Assembly (NCBI GenBank): GCA_036494715.1
Contig: DASXNY010000166.1
Location: forward strand, 1-64,000
DNA from: JAICJR01 sp036494715
GTDB lineage: Bacteria > Actinomycetota > Thermoleophilia > Solirubrobacterales > Thermoleophilaceae
DNA: 64,000 bases
Direction: 5' to 3'
Both the position numbers and the translations under genes were made by a program. The notes under the pieces are model-generated. The model ran no database searches. It saw only the letters and a program-made list of their open reading frames with translations, and was not told the origin of the DNA. Shown here piece after piece: positions 16,674 through 24,531 of this stretch. Position 1 is the first letter of the stretch; each line of letters opens with the position of its first letter.

Positions 16674-17648
16674 ATGGCGTTTCCGGCCACCCGGCTGCGC
16701 AGGCTCCGGAAGACGGGCGTCCTGCGCGACATGGTGCGCGAGACCGAGCTCTCGCCGAAGCACCTCGTCTACCCGATGTTCGTCGAGCTCGGCACGGACA
16801 GCCGCACGCCGATCGAGGCGATGCCCGGCGTCGAGCGGCTGTCGATCTCGCACGCGGTCGAGGAGGCCGGCGCGGCGCACGCGCTCGGCATCCCGTCGGT
16901 GCTGCTGTTCGGGATCCCGGCCGAGAAGGACGAGCAGGGCTCCGGCGCGTACGACGAGGAGGGCGTCGTCCAGCTAGCGGTGCGCGCGATCAAGGAGGCG
17001 CATCCCGAGCTCGTCGTGATCACCGACGTGTGCCTCTGCGAGTACACCTCGCACGGGCACTGCGGCGTCGTTCGCCCTGACGGCCAGGTGGACAACGACA
17101 TGAGTCTCGAGCTGCTCGCCAAGACCGCGATCTCGCACGCCAACGCCGGCGCCGACATAGTCGCCCCGAGCGACATGATGGACGGCCGCGTCGGCGCGCT
17201 GCGCTCGCAGCTCGACGCCGAGGGTCACAGCGAGACGCCGATCATCGCCTACAGCGCCAAGTTCGCCTCGGCCTTCTACGGCCCGTTCCGCGAGGCCGCG
17301 GAGTCAACACCGGCGTTCGGCGACCGGCGCTCGTACCAGATGGATCCCGCCAACTCCCACGAGGCCGTGCGCGAGGCGCTGCTCGACGTCGAGGAGGGCG
17401 CGGACGTGGTCATGGTCAAGCCCGCGCTGCCCTACCTCGACGTGATCCGGCGCGTGAAGGACGCGACGCTGCTCCCGGTCGCGGCCTATAACGTGAGCGG
17501 CGAGTACGCGATGCTCAAGGCCGCCGCGGCCGCCGGGTACCTGGACGAGCGGGCCGCCGTGCTCGAGTCGCTCACCGGCATCCGCCGCGCGGGCGCGGAC
17601 ATCGTCATCACCTACCACGCAAAGGACGTCGCGCAGTGGCTTCAATAG
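16674..17648 (+). CDS. hemB: Delta-aminolevulinic acid dehydratase (porphobilinogen synthase)
   Basis: A 324-residue cytosolic enzyme condensing two 5-aminolevulinates to porphobilinogen. Zinc-type active site: DVCLCEYTSHGHC with Cys120, Cys122 and Cys130. The two active-site lysines are Lys195 (IIAYSAKFASAFYGPFR) and Lys249 (VVMVKPALPYLDVI). Full length. It overlaps the ahbA-ahbB fusion by 13 bp and begins the hemB-ahbAB-hemL operon. Confidence 0.97.
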   Translation: MAFPATRLRRLRKTGVLRDMVRETELSPKHLVYPMFVELGTDSRTPIEAMPGVERLSISHAVEEAGAAHALGIPSVLLFGIPAEKDEQGSGAYDEEGVVQLAVRAIKEAHPELVVITDVCLCEYTSHGHCGVVRPDGQVDNDMSLELLAKTAISHANAGADIVAPSDMMDGRVGALRSQLDAEGHSETPIIAYSAKFASAFYGPFREAAESTPAFGDRRSYQMDPANSHEAVREALLDVEEGADVVMVKPALPYLDVIRRVKDATLLPVAAYNVSGEYAMLKAAAAAGYLDERAAVLESLTGIRRAGADIVITYHAKDVAQWLQ

Positions 17649-18721
17649 GCACCGGCAACTTCCAGCCCAAGACTCGTTCGCGCCGGGACGGCGCCGCCGT
17701 TCCGCTCGACGACCTCGACAAGCGGCTGCTCAACCTGATGCAGGGCAGCTTCCCGCTCGCGCCGCGCCCCTACGCGGAGGTGGCCGGGCTCGCCGAGGCG
17801 GACGAGGCGGAGGTGCTGCGCCGTATCGAGCGCCTGCTGCGCGAGCGCATCATCCGTCAGGTCACGCCGATCTTCGACACGCGCGTGCTCGGCTACAAGT
17901 CGATGCTCGTCGCCGCCAGGGTCGACCCGGAGAACCCGCACCGCGCCGCCGGCATCGTCAACTCGCACCCGGGCGTCTCGCACAACTACCTGCGCAACCA
18001 CGACTTCAACATGTGGTTCACGATCGCGGTGGAGCCCGACTCGAAGCTCGGCCTCGAGGGCACGCTCGAAGTGATCCAGCGCGAGACGGGCGCCGACTCG
18101 ATCCGCCAGCTGCCCACCCTGCGCCTGTTCAAGATTCGCATGGACCTCGAGATGGAGGAGGGCACGGAGGCGCTCCAGCAAGCCGCCGCGGACAGCGAGT
18201 ACCGCGAGCCCGAGCCGATCGAGCTCGAGGAGCTGGACGTCGCCGTGATCAAGACGCTGCAGGGCGACCTGCCGGTGGTCGAGGAGCCATACGCGCCCGC
18301 CGCCGCCAAGCTCGGCATCTCGCAGGCAGCGCTGCTCGGCCACCTCGAGTCGATGCAGGAGCGCCGGGCGCTGCGCCGCGTGGCCGCGATCCTCTACCAC
18401 CGCCGCGCCGGCTACTCGGCCAACGGCATGGGCGTCTGGCGCGTGCCGGACGAGCGCATCCTCGAGCTCGGCCCGCTGATGGCGTCCTTCCGCGGCATCT
18501 CCCACTGTTACCAGCGGCCCACCTACCAGGACTGGCCCTACTCGGTCTTCACGATGGCCCACGGTCGCTCCAAGGAGGAGTGCGACGCGATCCTCGACTC
18601 GATCGGGGAGCGGACCGGCATCGACGAGCGCGCGACCCTCTACAGCTCGACGGAGTTCAAGAAGATCCGCCTCCTCTACTTCACGGACGACTACCGGCGC
18701 TGGGAGGCTGAGCACTCCTGA
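17636..18721 (+). CDS. Fused AhbA-AhbB-like siroheme decarboxylase (tandem Lrp-like domains)
   Basis: A 361-residue protein with two Lrp/AsnC-like halves. Half 1: winged helix (LDDLDKRLLNLMQGSFPLAPRPYAEVA, 25-50) and GVSHNYLRNHDFNMWFTIA (113-131). Half 2: HTH (LEELDVAVIKTLQGDLPVVEEPYA, 197-220) and ISHCYQRPTYQDWPYSVFTMAHG (288-310). The SHNY-R-HDFNMWFT and SHCYQRPTYxDWPYSVFTMxHG motifs are characteristic of AhbA/AhbB (and NirDL/NirGH), which decarboxylate siroheme to didecarboxysiroheme. Placement between hemB and hemL supports a tetrapyrrole role. Start GTG 17636 overlaps hemB by 13 bp. A heme-sensing regulator is the alternative. Confidence 0.85.
   Translation: MASIGTGNFQPKTRSRRDGAAVPLDDLDKRLLNLMQGSFPLAPRPYAEVAGLAEADEAEVLRRIERLLRERIIRQVTPIFDTRVLGYKSMLVAARVDPENPHRAAGIVNSHPGVSHNYLRNHDFNMWFTIAVEPDSKLGLEGTLEVIQRETGADSIRQLPTLRLFKIRMDLEMEEGTEALQQAAADSEYREPEPIELEELDVAVIKTLQGDLPVVEEPYAPAAAKLGISQAALLGHLESMQERRALRRVAAILYHRRAGYSANGMGVWRVPDERILELGPLMASFRGISHCYQRPTYQDWPYSVFTMAHGRSKEECDAILDSIGERTGIDERATLYSSTEFKKIRLLYFTDDYRRWEAEHS
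18702..18707 (+). promoter_or_regulatory. GGGAGG ribosome binding site deciding the CTG start of hemL
   Basis: A near-perfect Shine-Dalgarno inside the 3' end of ahbAB, 10 bp before CTG 18718. No ATG, GTG or TTG exists in the hemL frame between the in-frame TGA at 18709 and Met at 18814. Confidence 0.7.
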
Positions 18722-20013
18722 GCGCGGGCGAGCGCACCGCCACTCGCTCCGAGGAGCTGTACCGCCGGGCCCTCGAGCTGCTGCCAGGCGGCGTCAACTC
18801 TCCGGTCCGCGCCATGCGCGCGATCGGCCGCGATCCAGTCTTCGTCGAGCGCGGCGAGGGGCCGTGGCTGTACGACGTCGATGGCAACCGCTACGTCGAC
18901 TACGTCTGCTCGTGGGGTCCCCTGATCGCGGGCCACGCGCAGCCCGCCGTGATCGCCGCCGTGACGGCGGCCGCCGCCCGAGGGACTAGCTTCGGCGCGC
19001 CCACCGAGGGGGAGGTGGAGCTGGCGGCAGAGGTGGTGGAGCGCGTGCCGGGCGCGGAGATGGTGCGCATGACCTCCTCCGGCACCGAAGCCTCGATGAG
19101 CGCGATCCGGCTGGCGCGCGCGGCCACGGGCCGCGACCCGGTGGTGAAGTTCGCGGGCGCCTATCACGGCCACGTGGACGGCCTGCTGGCGGACGCGGGC
19201 TCCGGCCTCGCGACCCAGGGCATCCCCTCGAGCCCGGGCGTGACGAAGGCTCAGGCCGCGGACACAGTGATCGTCCCCTGGAACGACCGCGAGGCGGTCG
19301 AGCGCTCGATCGAGGAACGCCCGCCCGCGGCGATCCTGGCCGAGCCCTTTCCGGCCAACATGGGCCTCGTGCCGCCGGCGCCGGGCTTCCTCGAGTTCCT
19401 GCGCGAGGCGGCCAGCGCCGCGGGCGCGCTGCTCGTCTTCGACGAGGTGATCACCGGCTTCCGCGTCTCGCGCGGCGGCGCGCAGGAGCGTTCGGGCGTC
19501 ACGCCCGACCTGACGATCCTCGGCAAGGTGATCGGTGGCGGCCTGCCGGCGGCCGCGTACGCGGGCCCACGCACGTTCATGCAGATGGTGGCCCCGGCCG
19601 GGAGCGTCTACCAGGCCGGCACCCTGTCCGGCAATCCGCTGGCGGTGGCGGCGGGCATCGCCACGCTGCGGCTGCTCGACGACGCCGCCTACCTGCGCCT
19701 CGAGCAGACCACCCGCGCGCTCGCCCAGGGGCTATCGGCCGCGGCGAGCGAGCACGGTGTCCCCGCGAAGGTCACCTGGGCGCCGGGGCTGCTCACGCTC
19801 TTCTTCAGCGCCGGCGAGATCAGCGACCTCGCCTCGGTTCAGGCGTGCGACATGGAGATGCACGCCGCCTTCTGCCGGGCGATGCTCGCGCGCGGCGTCT
19901 ACCTGCCGCCCTCGCAGTACGAGGCCTGGTTCCCCTCGCTAGTGCACGGGGACGAGGAGCTGGAGCTCACGCTCGAGGCCGCCGCGCGCTCGTTCGCCGA
20001 GGTGGCCGGGTGA
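18718..20013 (+). CDS. hemL: Glutamate-1-semialdehyde 2,1-aminomutase, CTG start
   Basis: A 431-residue PLP enzyme that converts glutamate-1-semialdehyde to 5-aminolevulinate. Conserved family residues SEELYRRALELLPGGVNSPVRAM come before the first ATG (18814), so translation must begin upstream; the only plausible codon is CTG 18718, overlapping the ahbAB stop as CTGA with GGGAGG at ideal distance. PLP lysine is Lys270 (LTILGKVIGGG); YHGHVDGLL and TLSGNPLAVAAG are typical. Starting at CTG restores the usual ~430-residue length. Together with HemA and HemB this completes glutamate to porphobilinogen. Confidence 0.95.
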   Translation: MSAGERTATRSEELYRRALELLPGGVNSPVRAMRAIGRDPVFVERGEGPWLYDVDGNRYVDYVCSWGPLIAGHAQPAVIAAVTAAAARGTSFGAPTEGEVELAAEVVERVPGAEMVRMTSSGTEASMSAIRLARAATGRDPVVKFAGAYHGHVDGLLADAGSGLATQGIPSSPGVTKAQAADTVIVPWNDREAVERSIEERPPAAILAEPFPANMGLVPPAPGFLEFLREAASAAGALLVFDEVITGFRVSRGGAQERSGVTPDLTILGKVIGGGLPAAAYAGPRTFMQMVAPAGSVYQAGTLSGNPLAVAAGIATLRLLDDAAYLRLEQTTRALAQGLSAAASEHGVPAKVTWAPGLLTLFFSAGEISDLASVQACDMEMHAAFCRAMLARGVYLPPSQYEAWFPSLVHGDEELELTLEAAARSFAEVAG

Positions 20014-20435
20014 CCAGCCTGCTCGCCGAGGTGGCGGCCGCGGCCGACCCCGCCCTGCGCGAGTACGCCGTGCCCGACCCAGGCCCTGGCCGCTTCAACG
20101 GCTCGAACGGACTCGCCCCCGAGCGCGCTTTCGTGCTCGAGGCCGTGTACGAGGGCTACCTCCTGCACTACGAGACTCCGCGCGCCTTCGAGGGCATGGA
20201 CGCCGACCTGAGACTGCTCGCCGGCGACTCGCTTTACGCGCTCGGACTGGAGCGACTGTCGGCCAGCGGCGACATCGACGCAGTGCGCGAGCTCTCGGAC
20301 CTGATATCTCTGTGCGCCTTCGTGCACGCCCAGGGGCGGCCGGAGCTGGTAGAGGAGCTCTGGCAGGCCACCACCCGCGTCCTCTCCGGGGACGACGGGC
20401 TGGGGGCTCGAGGAGCCCTCTCCAGAGCCTTGTAA
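20010..20435 (+). CDS. Uncharacterised protein between hemL and qcrA
   Basis: A 141-residue soluble protein read from GTG 20010 (GTGA overlap with the hemL stop). No domain recognised. It is alpha-helical in appearance, with ERAFVLEAVYEGYLLHYETPRAFEGMDADLRLLAGDSLYALGLERL near the middle, followed by IDAVRELSDLISLCAFVHAQGR. Leu/Ala/Glu-rich helices and lack of a signal peptide suggest a cytosolic helical accessory. Position between a heme gene and the cytochrome complex suggests a linked role, but this is only context. A GGGCTC-GAG-GAGCCC hairpin lies in its 3' end (20404-20418). Confidence 0.75.
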   Translation: MTSLLAEVAAAADPALREYAVPDPGPGRFNGSNGLAPERAFVLEAVYEGYLLHYETPRAFEGMDADLRLLAGDSLYALGLERLSASGDIDAVRELSDLISLCAFVHAQGRPELVEELWQATTRVLSGDDGLGARGALSRAL

Positions 20436-20449
20436 CGACCGTATTTATG

Positions 20450-20478
20450 TTGACTGTAGAGTTCCGCGGGCGTTAAAT
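20450..20478 (+). promoter_or_regulatory. Sigma-70-type promoter for the qcr operon
   Basis: TTGACT at 20450-20455 and TTAAAT at 20473-20478 with a 17 bp spacer: the best consensus promoter seen in the window. It sits in an AT-richer patch after the hypothetical gene and 15 bp before the qcrA GTG. Confidence 0.75.
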
Positions 20479-20493
20479 CCCTCGTCCTCCAAC

Positions 20494-21159
20494 GTGGCCG
20501 ATTCCAGCAAGAAAAAGCGCTCTCCCTACACCAAGGACCGCGGCTCCCTCGGTGCTTTCGAGGGCGAGACAGTCACCCGCCGACGCTTCATCACGGCGGG
20601 CGCTCTCGCGGCCGGTGGAGTGGCCACGGCGGCGGTGGGATTGCCGGCGCTGGGCTTCGCGCTGGGGCCGATCTTCGAGAAGACCGGGCACGAGGGCTGG
20701 CAGGACGTAGGCCCGGAGGCGGACTTCAACCCGGTGAGCTACGTGCCGAAGGTGATCACGCTCGACCCGACCATCGGGACGGCGGGCAAGACGACCATCT
20801 ACGTGCGCAAGGCCACGGCTGCCGACCGCAGCCCGAGCGACAAGGGCAAGTCGCCGCTGCCGTACGTCGCGATCTCGACGCGCTGCGCGCACCTCGGCTG
20901 CCCCGTCCGTTACGTGCAGGCGGCCCAGCGCTTCATCTGCCCGTGCCACGGCGGCGTCTACGATCGCCAGGGCAAGGTCGTGGGCGGCCCGCCGGTGCGC
21001 CCGCTCGACCGCTTCTACACACGCGTGGTCAACAGCCGCGTTCAGGTCGGCCAGCGCTTCTCGATGAACTCGCACCTCCAGCGCTTCAGCCCGCGTGACC
21101 CGTCCAACCACCTCGACGGCCTCTGGCAGTACCTCTACCCGGCGAGGCCCACGACATGA
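20494..21159 (+). CDS. qcrA: Rieske iron-sulfur subunit of menaquinol-cytochrome c reductase
   Basis: A 221-residue membrane-anchored Rieske protein. A twin-arginine-like TRRRF at 28-32 precedes a single hydrophobic anchor (34-60), so folding in the cytosol and Tat export are likely; tatA and tatC are 5 kb downstream. The [2Fe-2S] ligands are Cys131-x-His133 and Cys149-x-x-His152, with the disulfide pair Cys136/Cys151 (CAHLGC ... CPCH). GTG start. Next gene overlaps by 4 bp. Confidence 0.95.
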   Translation: MADSSKKKRSPYTKDRGSLGAFEGETVTRRRFITAGALAAGGVATAAVGLPALGFALGPIFEKTGHEGWQDVGPEADFNPVSYVPKVITLDPTIGTAGKTTIYVRKATAADRSPSDKGKSPLPYVAISTRCAHLGCPVRYVQAAQRFICPCHGGVYDRQGKVVGGPPVRPLDRFYTRVVNSRVQVGQRFSMNSHLQRFSPRDPSNHLDGLWQYLYPARPTT

Positions 21160-22028
21160 AGCCGCCGCTTCCCAAGGGCCTCCAGCGCAAGCCGCCGCGG
21201 CCGGGCTCGAAGCCGGCGAGGAACGGCGCGCGCGTGAACGGCGCGAACGGAGCGGCCACCCAGGATCCGAAGGCGCTGAAGAAGGCCAAGAAGCAGGAGA
21301 AACGCGAGGGCCTCAAGGAGCAGGCGCTCGAGGTGCCGATCGCAACGCTCGGCTGGCTCGACGAGCGCACCGGCACCTCGCCATTCCTGCGCGCCTTCCT
21401 CTTCCGCAAGGTCCCTAAGGGCACCAACTGGTACTACACGCTCGGCTCGGCCACGTTGTTCGCGTTCGTGAACCAGGCTGTGACGGGCGTTTTCCTCGCG
21501 ATGTACTACAACCCGTCGCCCACCCAGGCCTACGGGTCGGTCCACCACATCATCAACGACGTGTTCCTCGGCGAGTTCGTGCGCGGCATGCACAAGTGGG
21601 GCTCGACGGTGATGGTCGTGCTCGTCTTCCTGCACATGGGCCGCACCTTCTTTTTCGGCGCCTATAAGTACCCACGCGAGCTCAACTGGATCATCGGCGT
21701 CGTGCTTCTCATCCTCACGATGGCGATGTCGTTCACGGGCTACCTGCTGCCGTTCGACCAGCGCGCGTTCTGGGCCACCGTCGTCGGCGTGAACATCAAC
21801 GCATCCGGCCCGATCATCGGCCCCTATCTCGCCGACTTCCTGCGCGGCGGGGCGGAGTTCACGAGCACCACGCTGAGCCGCTTCTACGCGATCCACATGC
21901 TGCTCATTCCCGGGCTGATCATCGCCCTGATCGGTGCCCACCTCTACCTCGTCTCCAAGCTCGGCACCACGGCGCCGCCCTGGCTCAAGGCCGAGAAGGC
22001 TCGTGAGCTGGCAGAGGAAGAGATCTAG
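21156..22028 (+). CDS. qcrB: Cytochrome b6-like subunit (N-terminal half of cytochrome b)
   Basis: A 290-residue protein with a ~70-residue lysine/alanine-rich cytosolic extension and four transmembrane helices. Heme-ligand histidines lie in VHHIINDVFLGEFVRGMHKWG/VFLHMGR and in the AIHMLLIPGLIIALIGAHLYLV helix; LTMAMSFTGYLLPFDQRAFWATVVG is the Qo-side signature. Only the b6 half is present; the second half is encoded next, as in Bacillus QcrB/QcrC and b6f complexes, not the full-length cytochrome b of most actinobacteria. Confidence 0.93.
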   Translation: MKPPLPKGLQRKPPRPGSKPARNGARVNGANGAATQDPKALKKAKKQEKREGLKEQALEVPIATLGWLDERTGTSPFLRAFLFRKVPKGTNWYYTLGSATLFAFVNQAVTGVFLAMYYNPSPTQAYGSVHHIINDVFLGEFVRGMHKWGSTVMVVLVFLHMGRTFFFGAYKYPRELNWIIGVVLLILTMAMSFTGYLLPFDQRAFWATVVGVNINASGPIIGPYLADFLRGGAEFTSTTLSRFYAIHMLLIPGLIIALIGAHLYLVSKLGTTAPPWLKAEKARELAEEEI

Positions 22029-22739
22029 ATGAACAAGCAGGAGAAGGAGCGGTACCTCCGCGAGTACTCGATCCTCAAGTCGCAGGGCAAGCCGTTCTTC
22101 CCCTACGCGATCTTCAAGGACGGGACGATGGCGTGCATCACGCTCGCCGTGATCATCGTCCTGTCGATCGTGCTCGGCGCGGAGCTCGGTCCCAAGGCGG
22201 ACCCCACCACCACCTCCTACACGCCGCGCCCCGAGTGGTACTTCTTCTTCCTCTTCGAGCTGCTGCGGGTCATCAAACCGCCCGCGCTCGTCTTCATAGC
22301 CACGATCGGCGTCCCGACGGTCTGCATGGTGCTCCTGATCCTGCTGCCGTTCATCGACCGCAATCCGGAGCGCCGCCCCGCGCGGCGCCCGATCGCGATG
22401 CTCACGGCCGTCACCGTGATCGCGCTGATGGCGTACCTCACCGTCGAGGGCGCCTTAGCCGGACCCCCTGGCACGATCAGCTTAAAGACACCACCCCAAT
22501 ACCAGGCGGGCAAGCTGGTCGCGGCCGAATCCGGCTGTCAGGGCTGTCACAAGATCGGCGAGAACGGCAACGCCGGCCCCGGCCCGAACCTGACCCACAT
22601 CGGCGCGCGCCTGCCGCGCAATGCGATCGCGCGCACCCTCGTCAACCCGACGGCGCCGATGCCGTCGTTCGTGGCTCTGAAGACTTCGAATCCCAAGAAG
22701 TTCAACGAGCTCGTCGACTTCCTCGCGCAGCTCAAGTAG
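22029..22739 (+). CDS. qcrC: Subunit IV-cytochrome c fusion of menaquinol-cytochrome c reductase
   Basis: A 236-residue fusion. Residues 1-145 are subunit IV-like, with the Qo-site PEW motif (RPEWYFFFLFELLR, 67-80) and three transmembrane helices; 155-236 is a mono-heme cytochrome c domain with CQGCH (170-174) and a probable distal Met211 (TAPMPSF). The subunit IV plus cytochrome c design is the Bacillus-type QcrC. It begins right after the qcrB stop with no gap. Confidence 0.93.
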   Translation: MNKQEKERYLREYSILKSQGKPFFPYAIFKDGTMACITLAVIIVLSIVLGAELGPKADPTTTSYTPRPEWYFFFLFELLRVIKPPALVFIATIGVPTVCMVLLILLPFIDRNPERRPARRPIAMLTAVTVIALMAYLTVEGALAGPPGTISLKTPPQYQAGKLVAAESGCQGCHKIGENGNAGPGPNLTHIGARLPRNAIARTLVNPTAPMPSFVALKTSNPKKFNELVDFLAQLK

Positions 22740-22746
22740 CGCTGGC

Positions 22747-23460
22747 ATGACGGCCCCCGCGCCCGCCGACACCAGGGGCCGGCTCTCTGAGCCTCAGGTG
22801 CGCGCGATGTTCGACCGCATCGCCGGCCTCTACGACCTCATGAACTCGGTCATGACGGCGGGCTTGCACCACCGCTGGCGCGAGCGGGCCGTCGACCTCG
22901 CGGGCGTGGGCCCGGGCGACCGCGCGCTCGATGTCGCCACCGGCACGGGCGATCTCGCTATCGCGCTCGAGCGGCGCGTGGGATCAGGCGGCGAGGTGAT
23001 CGGGTCGGACTTCTCGGAGCAGATGCTGGAGCTCGCGCGGCGCAAGTCGGGCGCTGTCAGGTTCGAGTGGGGGAACGCGCTCGAGCTCTCCGACGACGAC
23101 GATTCCTTCGACGCGGTGACGGTCGGTTTCGGCGCCCGCAACTTCTCCGACCTGCGCGCCGGACTGGCCGAGATGGCCCGCGTGACGCGTCCCGGAGGCC
23201 GCGTGGTGGTGCTCGAAATCACCACGCCACAGGGCCCGCCCCTTTCCTGGTTCTTCAGGATCTGGTTCGATCGTGTGGTGCCGATGCTCGGACGCATAGC
23301 CGGAGACCCCGACGCGTACTCCTATCTGCCCACTTCGGTGCGCCGTTTCCCGGGGCCCAAGGAGCTCGCCCGCGAGCTCGCCGCGGTGGGCCTCGAGGAC
23401 ATCCATTGGCTGCTCACGGCCGGCGGGATCATCGCGATCCACTCGGGGAGGAAGGCGTGA
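22747..23460 (+). CDS. menG: Demethylmenaquinone methyltransferase
   Basis: A 237-residue SAM-dependent C-methyltransferase of the UbiE/MenG family. Motifs: MFDRIAGLYDLMNSVMTAGLHHRWR, SAM site LDVATGTGDLAIAL, VTVGFGARNFSDLRAGLAEMARVTRPGGRVVVLE, and the YSYLPTSVRRFPGPKELA end. It performs the last step of menaquinone synthesis, supplying the quinol for the QcrABC complex encoded just upstream; quinone type (menaquinone) is inferred from phylum. Confidence 0.92.
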   Translation: MTAPAPADTRGRLSEPQVRAMFDRIAGLYDLMNSVMTAGLHHRWRERAVDLAGVGPGDRALDVATGTGDLAIALERRVGSGGEVIGSDFSEQMLELARRKSGAVRFEWGNALELSDDDDSFDAVTVGFGARNFSDLRAGLAEMARVTRPGGRVVVLEITTPQGPPLSWFFRIWFDRVVPMLGRIAGDPDAYSYLPTSVRRFPGPKELARELAAVGLEDIHWLLTAGGIIAIHSGRKA

Positions 23461-24473
23461 GCGCACCCGCCCGCCAGGCGACGGGCCTAGCCCAGCTCGA
23501 AGCCGTGCTGGCGGCGGGTGGGCCCCGCCTCGCACGCGGGTTGTCACGGGCGGAAGCACGTCTCGTGGAAATAGGCTCGAGCCAGGGCGAGGAGCTCGGC
23601 CGCCACGCGGCCGACACTCTGAGCGCGGGCGGCAAGCGCCTGCGTCCGCTGATCGTCTTTCTGTGCGCGGGGCAGGCCTCGGGCGACGAGACCGTACGCG
23701 CCGCGGTGGCGGTGGAGCTCGTCCACATGGCCACGCTCGTGCACGACGACGTGCTCGACCGCGCGCCGCTCCGCCGCGGCCGCGAGACCGTCTACAAGTC
23801 GGCCGGCCGCGCCGCCGCCACCGAGACGGGCGACTTCCTGTTCTCACGCGCCTTTGCCGAGCTGGCCGCCACGGGCAGCCCTGTCGCGGTGAAGATGCTG
23901 TCGGACGCCTCGAGTGCACTCGCGCGCGGCGAGCTGATGCAGCGCGCTGACGCCTGGTCCGCGACGGTCAGCTCCGAGCGCTACATCAACCGCTGCACGC
24001 TCAAGACCGCGCGCCTGTTCGAGGCCGCCTGCCGCCTCGGCGCGCTGTTCGGGCCGTCGACCAATGGCGGGCTGCCGAGCGCGGTCGAGTGCCTCGGCGC
24101 GTTCGGCGAGAAGATTGGGATCGCCTTCCAGATCTTCGACGACGTGCTCGACGTGTCGGGGCCGCCGGAGCGCACCGGGAAGCATCGCGGCACCGACCTC
24201 CTCGACGGCACGATCACGCTTCCCCTGATCCTCGCCCGCGAGCGCGACGAGGAGCTAGCCCGAATCGACCTCCGCACCCGCGTCACGAACCCCGCGGAAG
24301 CAGACGCGATCTGCGACCGCATCGCCGACACCGGCGCGCTCAACGACGCCAGAGAAGAGGCGCTCACATACGTGCAGCAGGCAAAGACAGCACTCGACGA
24401 GATAGACCTGCCGGCACGCCAGCGCAGAGCGCTCGAGCTGGTGGCAGACGGCGTAGTAGAACGCTACGCCTGA
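23457..24473 (+). CDS. Trans-polyprenyl diphosphate synthase
   Basis: A 338-residue all-helical prenyltransferase starting at GTG 23457 (GTGA overlap with menG). First aspartate-rich motif LVHDDVLDRAPLRRG, KRLRPLIV for substrate binding, and second motif FQIFDDVLD. It extends isoprenyl diphosphate, probably for the menaquinone side chain given the menG coupling; chain length is not readable. The last codons precede a degenerate CTGCGGA array. Confidence 0.92.
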   Translation: MSAPARQATGLAQLEAVLAAGGPRLARGLSRAEARLVEIGSSQGEELGRHAADTLSAGGKRLRPLIVFLCAGQASGDETVRAAVAVELVHMATLVHDDVLDRAPLRRGRETVYKSAGRAAATETGDFLFSRAFAELAATGSPVAVKMLSDASSALARGELMQRADAWSATVSSERYINRCTLKTARLFEAACRLGALFGPSTNGGLPSAVECLGAFGEKIGIAFQIFDDVLDVSGPPERTGKHRGTDLLDGTITLPLILARERDEELARIDLRTRVTNPAEADAICDRIADTGALNDAREEALTYVQQAKTALDEIDLPARQRRALELVADGVVERYA

Positions 24474-24482
24474 ACGACCGCC

Positions 24483-24510
24483 CTGCGGTCTGCGGACTGT
24501 GGACGGTGGA
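24483..24510. repeat. Degenerate CTGCGGA heptamer array
   Basis: Four 7 bp units (CTGCGGT, CTGCGGA, CTGTGGA, CGGTGGA) between two convergent genes. It is followed by a small GCGGC-GAA-GCCGC hairpin at 24517-24529, which may help end both transcripts. Confidence 0.65.
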
Positions 24511-24531
24511 CCCGGAGCGGCGAAGCCGCGA

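Noticed and set aside
18814..18816. ATG 18814 as the hemL start
   Set aside because: It would remove conserved residues PGGVNSPVR and others at the N-terminus; CTG 18718 has a better ribosome site.
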